NCBI GenBank assembly: GCA_903842845.1
Contig: CAIMNN010000323.1
Location: 1-15,027 of the forward strand
Source: an uncultured Acidobacteriaceae bacterium
GTDB taxonomy: Bacteria > Acidobacteriota > Terriglobia > Terriglobales > Acidobacteriaceae
Reading direction: 5' to 3'
DNA length: 15,027 nucleotides
The notes beneath the pieces are model-generated. The model was not told the origin of the DNA, made no database searches, and saw only the letters and a program-made list of their open reading frames with translations. Shown piece after piece: positions 8,149-14,188 of the stretch (position 1 is the first letter of the stretch; each line of letters begins with the position of its first letter). The position numbers and the translations under genes are program-made.

Positions 8149-8859
8149 TTACATCACCTGCTTTCTATTACGCTCCAAGAGCCTTGCCAGTTCCGCCCGT
8201 CCGCGACTGATACGGGATTTAACCGTTCCTTCGGGTATTTTCAGGACTTCAGCGATCTCGCGGTAGTCCATGTCTTCGAGGTCGCGCAGGATAACCGCTT
8301 CGCGCAGGTCGGGAGAGACCTGAGCCAACGCTTCCTGAACCATGTCTTCCAGCTCGCGGTGCGCGGCCACTTCAAATTGATCGCGGCCTGAGGATTCGAT
8401 GCGGTCAACGAGCGGCATGCGGCCATCGTCTTCGCCGGATGTGTCCCAGCCCTCGTCGAGCGAGCCGGTGGCGCGGAGATTTTTTGTGCGGCGGTAGTTG
8501 TCCACCAGCATGTTGCGAGTCATGGTGGTTATCCAGACGGGGAGCGAACCGCGGTCCACATCAAAGCTCTTGAGATTGGTGTAGAGCTTGAGGAAGAGAT
8601 CCTGGGTGAGGTCCTCGGCGTCCGTTGCGTTGCCGGTGAAGCGGTAGCAGATGGCATAGACACGACGATGCTGCGAGCGGACCAGTTCGGCCCACGCGCC
8701 GGAATCACCGCCAATGCAACTGCGGACGAGAGTAGACCAATCTTCCCGCGTGCTGACTGCCTCCATGACCGGCTGCGCTGTTGAGGCTGCGCGCGGCTGA
8801 GTAAGGGGCTCGGCCGCGAATCCGATCATGCTCCAGCTTAATGTACCTGCGTAGTGCAT
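8149..8859 (-). CDS. ECF-family RNA polymerase sigma factor
   Basis: The 236-residue product has the two-domain layout of group 4 (ECF) sigma factors. Region 2 lies at about 55-125, with YRFTGNATDAEDLTQDLFLK, and RGSLPVWITTMTRNMLVDNY for -10 recognition. Region 4 lies at about 178-230, with the helix-turn-helix REIAEVLKIPEGTVKSRISR. A long acidic linker (about 134-165, GWDTSGEDDG) separates them. The N-terminal 35 residues are extra compared with typical ECF proteins. Met11 (8829) or Met32 (8766) could be alternative starts, but none of the three has a good ribosome site. It heads a five-gene operon. A GGAAC-N17-CGTA sequence just upstream implies that it, or a related ECF sigma, transcribes its own operon. 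Confidence 0.92.
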   Translation of the reverse strand: MHYAGTLSWSMIGFAAEPLTQPRAASTAQPVMEAVSTREDWSTLVRSCIGGDSGAWAELVRSQHRRVYAICYRFTGNATDAEDLTQDLFLKLYTNLKSFDVDRGSLPVWITTMTRNMLVDNYRRTKNLRATGSLDEGWDTSGEDDGRMPLVDRIESSGRDQFEVAAHRELEDMVQEALAQVSPDLREAVILRDLEDMDYREIAEVLKIPEGTVKSRISRGRAELARLLERNRKQVM

Positions 8860-8868
8860 GGTAGAGGG

Positions 8869-8894
8869 TACGCAGGTTTGGTCGGGTTGGTTCC
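8869..8894 (-). promoter_or_regulatory. Candidate ECF-type promoter of the sigma-factor operon
   Basis: On the - strand GGAAC (8894-8890) and CGTA (8872-8869) are separated by exactly 17 bases. This fits the common ECF pattern of an AAC-containing -35 and a CGT-containing -10. Transcription would begin near 8862, only a few bases before the ATG at 8859, which agrees with the absence of a ribosome site there. Autoregulation is inferred from the position. Confidence 0.5.
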
Positions 8895-8921
8895 GTGGAT
8901 TTTAATGCAGATAAGGCAGGC

Positions 8922-8969
8922 TTGCGGTGAAGTCTGATATTAGCTAAGATAAGTTAGCAGGTACTATCA
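8922..8969 (+). promoter_or_regulatory. Promoter and nested palindromic operator of the toxin-antitoxin pair
   Basis: TTGCGG (8922-8927) and TAAGAT (8945-8950) are 17 bases apart and could be -35 and -10. Two nested inverted repeats share nearly the same centre: GCTAA/TTAGC (8943-8947 and 8954-8958) and TGATA/TATCA (8935-8939 and 8965-8969). They overlap the -10, as expected for an operator bound by the antitoxin or toxin-antitoxin complex. The promoter match is only moderate. Confidence 0.45.
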
Positions 8970-8972
8970 ACC

Positions 8973-9221
8973 ATGACCGAAGCGACGATTTTCGACGCCA
9001 AGACCAACCTCTCAAAGCTTGTGCACCAGGTGCAGAGTGGCGAGGAGGTCGTATTGACCACGGGGCGCAAGCGCACACCGGTGGCGAAGCTGGTTGCGGT
9101 GAAGCCGCGCAAGGTGAAGAGACTGGGGCTGTTGGAGATTCCCGGGTTTGTGCTGCCTGAGGACTTCTTTGAGCCGCTGCCGGACGACGAGATGAAGTTG
9201 TGGAGTGGTGAAGGGGAATGA
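8973..9221 (+). CDS. Antitoxin of the Phd/YefM (VapB-type) family
   Basis: The 82-residue protein neutralises the PIN toxin encoded just downstream and probably represses their joint promoter. The N-terminal half has the Phd/YefM fold signature: FDAKTNLSKLVHQVQSGEEV, then a TGRKRTPVAKLVAV strand where homologues read GKPVARLVP. The C-terminal part (LGLLEIPGFVLPEDFFEPLP, then DDEMKLWSGEGE) resembles the acidic toxin-wrapping tail of VapB-like antitoxins. It overlaps the toxin start by four bases (ATGA). The ribosome site is weak (AGGT about 9 bases upstream). Confidence 0.88.
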   Translation: MTEATIFDAKTNLSKLVHQVQSGEEVVLTTGRKRTPVAKLVAVKPRKVKRLGLLEIPGFVLPEDFFEPLPDDEMKLWSGEGE

Positions 9222-9604
9222 GAGTTCTTCTGGATACCTGCACGTTGATCTGGGCGGTGCACTCGCCTACGACGTTAAGCAAGGCGGCCAAAAAAGCGAT
9301 TGCGGATGAGAACAATATAGTTCTGGTTTCGGCGGCAAGCGCCTGGGAGATTGCGACGAAGGTGAGAAATGGTCGGCTGCCTGTTGCTGCTCAACTGGAG
9401 CAGGATTTTGTTGCGATACTGCGGCGGGCTAACTTTGATCCGCTGGCTATCTCGATAGAAGATGCATTGCGCGCGGGGCGGATGACGTCGACGCACAAGG
9501 ACCCATTCGACCGGATGATAGCGGCGCAGGCTATCAGTCTGGACATTCCTGTGATTAGTCCGGATGAGCAACTGGATAGTTTTGCGATTCAGCGGCTTTG
9601 GTGA
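9218..9604 (+). CDS. vapC: PIN-domain ribonuclease toxin, VapC family
   Basis: The 128-residue protein is a probable Mg-dependent RNase that cleaves RNA when freed from its antitoxin. The acidic active-site residues of the PIN domain are all visible: Asp6 in LLDTCTLIW, Glu44 in SAASAWEIATK, Asp95 and Asp98 in HKDPFDRMIAAQA, and Asp116 in VISPDEQL. Length and motif spacing are normal, so the toxin looks intact. Cys8 replaces the His often found in the related DTHxLLW motif, a minor variation. It is translationally coupled to the antitoxin. The pair lies between a core signalling operon and an AT-rich orphan gene, a usual setting for mobile toxin-antitoxin modules. Confidence 0.9.
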   Translation: MRVLLDTCTLIWAVHSPTTLSKAAKKAIADENNIVLVSAASAWEIATKVRNGRLPVAAQLEQDFVAILRRANFDPLAISIEDALRAGRMTSTHKDPFDRMIAAQAISLDIPVISPDEQLDSFAIQRLW

Positions 9605-9741
9605 TGCTGCGACTCACTATTCAATTACAAGCCATTTGTCACATATCACTCACCCTTGAGCGGCGTAGAAATTGGCGTCCGATTCTGCGCATAAGACCTA
9701 AGTAATCAGTTATATGCAGAAACCACTAATATAATTACTGA
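9605..9741 (+). promoter_or_regulatory. AT-rich intergenic region with a -10 element for a leaderless transcript
   Basis: No gene is visible. Base composition falls from GC-rich to AT-rich around 9605. A perfect TATAAT lies at 9730-9735, six bases before the ATG at 9742, so transcription starting about seven bases after it would begin at the ATG itself. I see no convincing -35 at 16-18 bases upstream and no ribosome site. Confidence 0.4.
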
Positions 9742-10221
9742 ATGGGTTTGTATGAAGATGCAGAAAAATTAATCCGATCTAATTTAAAACTTGCTGCGGA
9801 ATGGTTCGCACATGAGCCGAAATTACGAAGAAGTCAACCCATTGTTTCAATTGGTGAATTAAGCACTGCACATCTGGCCACAATCAATGCTCAAAGATTA
9901 GAGGAAGAGCTTCCGCCCATAGTTGCCGAAGTCCTTTTCGATGGACGTCATATGTATGAGAGTAGATGTCTTGAAGATAACTATACAATCGACGAAGTAA
10001 TCGAAATGATTGTGTGTGTATTTAGAGATGATTCAATTGTCATGCCAGGCTGGAGTACTGTTTTGAAAAGCGCAAAATCAAGAGTGAATGCGGCAGGACT
10101 TACAATTCGGGATGAAGCTGTGTTTGAATGTCACGGGAGGTTGCCACATCCGGAACTACGCTCCGTTGTTCCAAGAGGTGATGGGAAAAATCATGTCAAA
10201 AAGAAAAACACCACCCGTTAA
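9742..10221 (+). CDS. AT-rich orphan gene, unrecognised protein
   Basis: I do not recognise this 159-residue protein. It is soluble, with no signal peptide or membrane helix. The N-terminal half looks helical and charged (LYEDAEKLIRSNLKLAAEWF, then LATINAQRLEEELPPIVAEV). The middle is acidic (YTIDEVIEMIVCVFRDDSIV), and the end is basic (GDGKNHVKKKNTTR). Codons are strikingly AT-rich compared with every neighbour (many AAT, TTA, ATT and AGA), suggesting recent acquisition. There is no ribosome site before the ATG at 9742. A TATAAT at 9730-9735 suggests a leaderless message. A terminator hairpin encloses the stop codon, so it is a self-contained transcription unit. It follows a toxin-antitoxin pair, but a defence or toxin role is only a guess. 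Confidence 0.65.
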   Translation: MGLYEDAEKLIRSNLKLAAEWFAHEPKLRRSQPIVSIGELSTAHLATINAQRLEEELPPIVAEVLFDGRHMYESRCLEDNYTIDEVIEMIVCVFRDDSIVMPGWSTVLKSAKSRVNAAGLTIRDEAVFECHGRLPHPELRSVVPRGDGKNHVKKKNTTR

Positions 10222-10233
10222 GATGGTGTTTTT
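10204..10233 (+). terminator. Intrinsic terminator with the stop codon in its loop
   Basis: A perfect 10-bp stem pairs 10204-10213 (AAAAACACCA) with 10224-10233 (TGGTGTTTTT) around a 10-base loop. The loop holds the TAA (10219-10221) of the orphan gene. The T-run forms part of the stem, and the A-run on the other side makes it potentially active in both directions. Confidence 0.75.
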
Positions 10234-10423
10234 CAAAACCCGAACAGCTTTACCCGGGTAGCATGAAAATCCGGCGTCTCCACTGTTCAAATTATTTTTA
10301 CTACTTTCCATATTAAATGTCAAGAACCTCCGACCGGAAGCCTGACATGACTTTTTACTTATTTATAAGCAAAAAATCCTATGTCATTTTTGCATATTAA
10401 AGAACTCAAGTAGTTATCAAAGT
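10234..10423. other. AT-rich non-coding stretch
   Basis: No gene is visible. The stretch contains a perfect 10-bp palindrome TACCCGGGTA (10251-10260) and, near 10370-10400, an imperfect inverted repeat of GCAAAAA and TTTTTGC arms. Neither has a typical terminator tail for the YwiC-like gene that ends at 10424 on the other strand. Confidence 0.4.
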
Positions 10424-11257
10424 TCAGATCCACAGACCGATGATCAGCAGGATTGCGTAGACCGAGGAAAGTGTGAGTGCTCGAAGGCCGACGGTTTTGA
10501 GGGGCATTTCGAGGTTAATGGGGCGGAGTTGGGCGCGGAGGTCGTAGGTGTAGCCGAGGGCTGCGAGGATGAGGGCGGCGGTGAGCCAAGGGCGATGGAA
10601 GTGTAAGAGTGCTAGTACGGCGGCGGCGATGAGGATGGTGATGGAGAGCCAAGCAGCGCGGCGGAATTTGTGGTCGTCGGTGATTTTGCCTTTTAGGGCG
10701 ATACGAGCGTCGAGACGGGCGTGGACGACGAGGATTCCTGTTGCGGCTTGTGCGGCGAGGAGAACCCAGAGCCACCAGCACCAGGGGGCGATGTGGCCGG
10801 CTGCGGAGAGCGACATGGCGAGGGAGCTTGAGGTGAGTGCGGCGGCGCTGAGAATCTGGAAGAGTGTGGAGCGCTGCTTGTTTTTGACGTTGACCCAGAC
10901 GGCGAGAGCGGAGAAGGAGCCAAGCGCGAGGGCTAGCGAGAGGGTTGCAAGCCACGGCCAGGTGAAGAGTAGAACGATTCCGCTGACGGCGAGGAGCACG
11001 GACCAGATGACTGTCCACTTGAGGGCAGCGGGGCCGTCGGCGTGGGGGCGCTTCCATACGAGACGCTCACGCAGGAGCAGGACGACGGGGTCTTTGACGG
11101 ACAAGGCGGCGAAGGCTGCTACGACCGTGGCCAGCTCAGCCCAATGCCAGGTGCGGGCTAGAATGGCGACGCAGACCATGGGGGTGAAGAGCATTGCGGT
11201 TGCGCCGTGTTCGCGGGGAAGGTAGGTTTTGCTTGGCACTGAGTCAGGTTGATTCAT
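10424..11257 (-). CDS. YwiC-like integral membrane protein
   Basis: This 277-residue, very hydrophobic protein has about eight to nine membrane helices. The N-terminus carries LPREHGATAMLFTP, the signature of the YwiC-like family (usually PREHGAW). A short charged loop follows (LRERLVWKRPHADG). The function of the family is unknown. In Bacillus subtilis ywiC sits in the fnr/nar anaerobic respiration region. I chose ATG at 11257 because GGGTGGTGAT lies about 8 bases upstream; in-frame ATGs at 11290 and 11284 have no ribosome site. Upstream there is a palindrome resembling an FNR/CRP-family site. No clear terminator follows. Confidence 0.8.
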   Translation of the reverse strand: MNQPDSVPSKTYLPREHGATAMLFTPMVCVAILARTWHWAELATVVAAFAALSVKDPVVLLLRERLVWKRPHADGPAALKWTVIWSVLLAVSGIVLLFTWPWLATLSLALALGSFSALAVWVNVKNKQRSTLFQILSAAALTSSSLAMSLSAAGHIAPWCWWLWVLLAAQAATGILVVHARLDARIALKGKITDDHKFRRAAWLSITILIAAAVLALLHFHRPWLTAALILAALGYTYDLRAQLRPINLEMPLKTVGLRALTLSSVYAILLIIGLWI

Positions 11258-11295
11258 AGGGAAATCACCACCCTCGAATATCATTCCCATTCAGA

Positions 11296-11335
11296 TTGAT
11301 ACGCCGAGGTGATGGGCGGCAATGACATAAGTCAT
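11296..11335 (-). promoter_or_regulatory. FNR/CRP-family-like palindrome and possible -10 before the YwiC-like gene
   Basis: ATGAC-N4-GTCAT (11322-11335) has the half-site size and four-base spacing of FNR/DNR-type binding sites. On the - strand TATCAA (11301-11296) could be a -10. A start near 11289 would put the palindrome centre about 39 bases upstream, close to the -41.5 position of activator-dependent promoters. The match is suggestive only. Confidence 0.3.
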
Positions 11336-11348
11336 ATATTGCCTAACA

Positions 11349-11395
11349 AAACAACAAAGGCGCAATCCCGGGATGAGATTGCGCCTTTGTTGTTT
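11349..11395 (-). terminator. Strong hairpin terminator after glgC
   Basis: A perfect 19-bp stem pairs 11349-11367 with 11377-11395 around a 9-base loop. In the - direction it lies 13 bases after the glgC stop and is followed by a T-rich run (TTGTTGTTTTGTT in part). It separates glgC from the YwiC-like gene. Confidence 0.8.
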
Positions 11396-11408
11396 CTAGT
11401 TCCGGATT

Positions 11409-12662
<1,254 letters not shown>

Positions 12663-12682
12663 TGGTACACCCCCTGTTGCAA

Positions 12683-12742
12683 CTCCTGGTGGAATTATCA
12701 GGCAAAGGCCGATGCCGATTCCACCGAAGGAGGAGAATAGCA
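12683..12742 (-). promoter_or_regulatory. glgC leader: extended -10 and 5' hairpin
   Basis: On the - strand TGC-TATTCT (12742-12734) resembles an extended -10. The leader would start near 12727. An 8-bp inverted repeat, ATTCCACC (12718-12725) and GGTGGAAT (12688-12695), encloses a smaller TGCC/GGCA stem and is flanked by CTCC/GGAG arms (12683-12686 and 12729-12732). It would place a hairpin near the 5' end of the glgC message, just before the ribosome site. A regulatory role is inferred. Confidence 0.35.
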
Positions 12743-12790
12743 CAATGAGTGTACGGCTGTGATGGGGGTGGAGGTTAAAAGAAAGGGAAC

Positions 12791-12838
12791 AGGGATAAAG
12801 GGACAAAGGGACTGAGGGACCGAGGGACCAAGGGGAAG
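12791..12838. repeat. Octanucleotide tandem repeat, six units
   Basis: Six consecutive 8-base units begin AGGG: AGGGATAA, AGGGACAA, AGGGACTG, AGGGACCG, AGGGACCA and AGGGGAAG. A partial unit (AGGGAAC) precedes them. The purine-rich strand is +. The repeat lies between the glgC promoter and the start of the divergent broken membrane gene. Confidence 0.85.
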
Positions 12839-12870
12839 ACAGAAATGCATGGAATATCATTCACTGTGTG

Positions 12871-13179
12871 ATGAGCTCAGCGAAAATGAAACCATGGAAG
12901 GCAGTACGACACGGTCATTGGATGACAACAATGCCGGTCCTGGTGATTTATGCCAACACGGCATTGTTTATCTATGTATTGATCCATCTTTTCAACTACA
13001 GCCGCCCCTTAACCCTACTGTTGATTTGTTTATGAGCAATCCTGACCATATCAATTGCAACACCCATCGGTTGGTTGCTCTGGCGTCAACGCATCTTTCT
13101 TTGGCGCGAATGGCTCAAGAATCAGAATGTGGATCTTGTCAAAACAGAAAAACTGGCAGTTAATACCATGCTGGTTTAG
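12871..13179 (+). pseudogene. Small two-helix membrane protein gene interrupted by an in-frame TGA
   Basis: Reading from ATG at 12871 (or 12886) gives MKPWKAVRHGHWMTTMPVLV and then a hydrophobic helix (ANTALFIYVLIHLF). A second helix begins PLTLLLICL and is interrupted by TGA at 13033-13035. The same frame then continues as AILTISIATPIGWLLWRQRI, followed by a basic tail, to TAG at 13177. The stop falls inside a helix that is otherwise continuous, and no usable start follows it, so a nonsense mutation (for example TGG to TGA) in a gene of about 100 residues is the simplest reading. A different frame (12849-13163) is also open, but its product is polar and featureless. The region is AT-richer than its neighbours, and no strong ribosome site is seen. 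I do not recognise the family. Confidence 0.5.
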
Positions 13180-13233
13180 CCAAACCGCTGGTTCGAAATC
13201 AAAAATAATTGACTTTTAAGTACTTACCCTAAA

Positions 13234-13253
13234 TCTGATTCCTTTGGATCAGA
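13234..13253 (-). terminator. Weak hairpin after the small acidic-protein gene
   Basis: TCTGATTC (13234-13241) pairs with GGATCAGA (13246-13253) with one G-T wobble, around a four-base loop. It begins 4 bases after the gene that stops at 13257 on the - strand. The downstream T-run is short (TTT), so termination is uncertain. Confidence 0.35.
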
Positions 13254-13256
13254 GCT

Positions 13257-13559
13257 TCAGGAAGGTTCGGCGGTGTCGTTGGCGACTTCGCCTTCGACGG
13301 CGATGCGCAGACTGCGCAGGAAGTGGAGGTCGTGCTGGGTGAAGCTGCCGTGCTCCTGCTCGCCCTCAATGGTCTCGCCCTCTTCGCCCTCTTTTTCGTT
13401 GGCCTCGCTCAGCCCGAAGGTCGCCTCGAGCATCATCACCACGTCATAGCCTTCTTCGCGGATCAGATTGACCACCTCGTTAATCTGCTCGCTTTCGCTG
13501 ACCGATACGTGAATGGCTTCACCGAGCTGTTGGATGAGTTCGCGCAGGCGTGGCGTCAA
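13257..13559 (-). CDS. Small acidic protein of unknown function
   Basis: I do not recognise this 100-residue protein. The first half looks helical (LRELIQQLGEAIHVSVSESE, then INEVVNLIREEGYDVVMMLE). A very acidic stretch follows (ANEKEGEEGETIEGEQEHG, about residues 53-71), then a helix (DLHFLRSLRIAVE). There is no signal peptide or membrane segment, so it should be cytoplasmic. The frame is open to 13694, but the start is set at TTG 13559 because GGGAGGT lies 6 bases before it and the upstream translation is Cys/Arg-rich and unlike a protein. It is a single gene, divergent from the membrane-protein operon at 13768 across about 208 bases. Confidence 0.65.
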   Translation of the reverse strand: MTPRLRELIQQLGEAIHVSVSESEQINEVVNLIREEGYDVVMMLEATFGLSEANEKEGEEGETIEGEQEHGSFTQHDLHFLRSLRIAVEGEVANDTAEPS

Positions 13560-13565
13560 GGGGGT

Positions 13566-13572
13566 ACCTCCC
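13566..13572 (-). promoter_or_regulatory. Ribosome binding site that fixes a TTG start
   Basis: GGGAGGT on the - strand, 6 bases before the TTG at 13559, is a near-consensus site and the best in the window. It decides the start of the small acidic protein against longer options in the same frame. Confidence 0.75.
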
Positions 13573-13767
13573 GGCTCATTTGAGCATCGGCCCGTAGCGA
13601 CCGAATGCGAATGAATATTCCTATACCTTACTTCCAACGGGCAAAGTGAGCAACCACCGCGCCGAAAAATAGAGAAAAAGTGAAGAATCTGCACAGAAAT
13701 TACTGCGGAAGCGTAGTGTGGCAGGCATCACATCACAGGCTAGTGTACTTGATATGCTCAGAATTGG

Positions 13768-14187
13768 ATGAAAGCAGAGAAGGTTGGGCGAACTGTCGGC
13801 ATAGGGATGCGCCTGGCGGGGCAGATATTTGGCTCGCGGCTGGGAGCGGCAGGCCAAAGTGCGGGCACGGTCAATGAGGCGGTGCGAGAGAGTCGCGCCG
13901 AGGCTCAGCGCTCGCGCGTAGAGGCTGCCGGCAAGGTTGCGCGTGGTGCAGGGCGCGGGGTTGGCGGGTTCATTCGTCCTTTTGCGCGCATCGGGCACAT
14001 TTTATGGCTTGAGGTGATGGGAGCCATCTTTTTGCTTTTTGCGCTGTTCTTCGCACTGAACCTATGGCAACTGCGGTCGAGTTATGCCACCGGGCCCGAC
14101 CACCCGAAGTTTTTGTTGATAGCTGGCGTGTTCGTACTCTTCCTCTACCTCGGTCTGAGTTCGTTCTGGAGAGCGAGAAGGAAATAG
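13768..14187 (+). CDS. Small membrane protein with Gly/Ala/Arg-rich N-terminal segment
   Basis: The 139-residue protein is not recognised. Residues 1-70 are basic and rich in Gly, Ala and Arg (RLAGQIFGSRLGAAGQSAGT, then ESRAEAQRSRVEAAGKVARG), suggesting an amphipathic helix or membrane-surface segment. Two hydrophobic helices follow at about 79-100 (LWLEVMGAIFLLFALFFALN) and 115-134 (FLLIAGVFVLFLYLGLSSFW), with a basic end. The ATG at 13768 has no clear ribosome site. Met14 at 13807 is an alternative. Its stop codon is one base before the next gene's ATG, so it is co-transcribed with a POTRA protein and may help outer-membrane or envelope assembly. Confidence 0.7.
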   Translation: MKAEKVGRTVGIGMRLAGQIFGSRLGAAGQSAGTVNEAVRESRAEAQRSRVEAAGKVARGAGRGVGGFIRPFARIGHILWLEVMGAIFLLFALFFALNLWQLRSSYATGPDHPKFLLIAGVFVLFLYLGLSSFWRARRK

Positions 14188-14188
14188 G

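Noticed and set aside
10240..10275. Possible tRNA fragment or attachment site in the AT-rich gap
   Set aside because: No cloverleaf can be drawn, there is no CCA-type end, and no matching direct repeat was seen on the other side of the cassette.
12663..12860. 66-residue N-terminal extension of glgC in the same frame
   Set aside because: It translates the leader hairpin and the octamer repeat (Ser/Pro/Leu-rich), and a good ribosome site precedes the ATG at 12662, which matches the family start.
12849..13163. Open frame of 104 codons upstream of glgC on the + strand
   Set aside because: Its product is polar, Cys/His-rich and featureless, while the neighbouring frame gives two membrane helices interrupted by one stop. 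I treat it as a shadow of the broken membrane gene.
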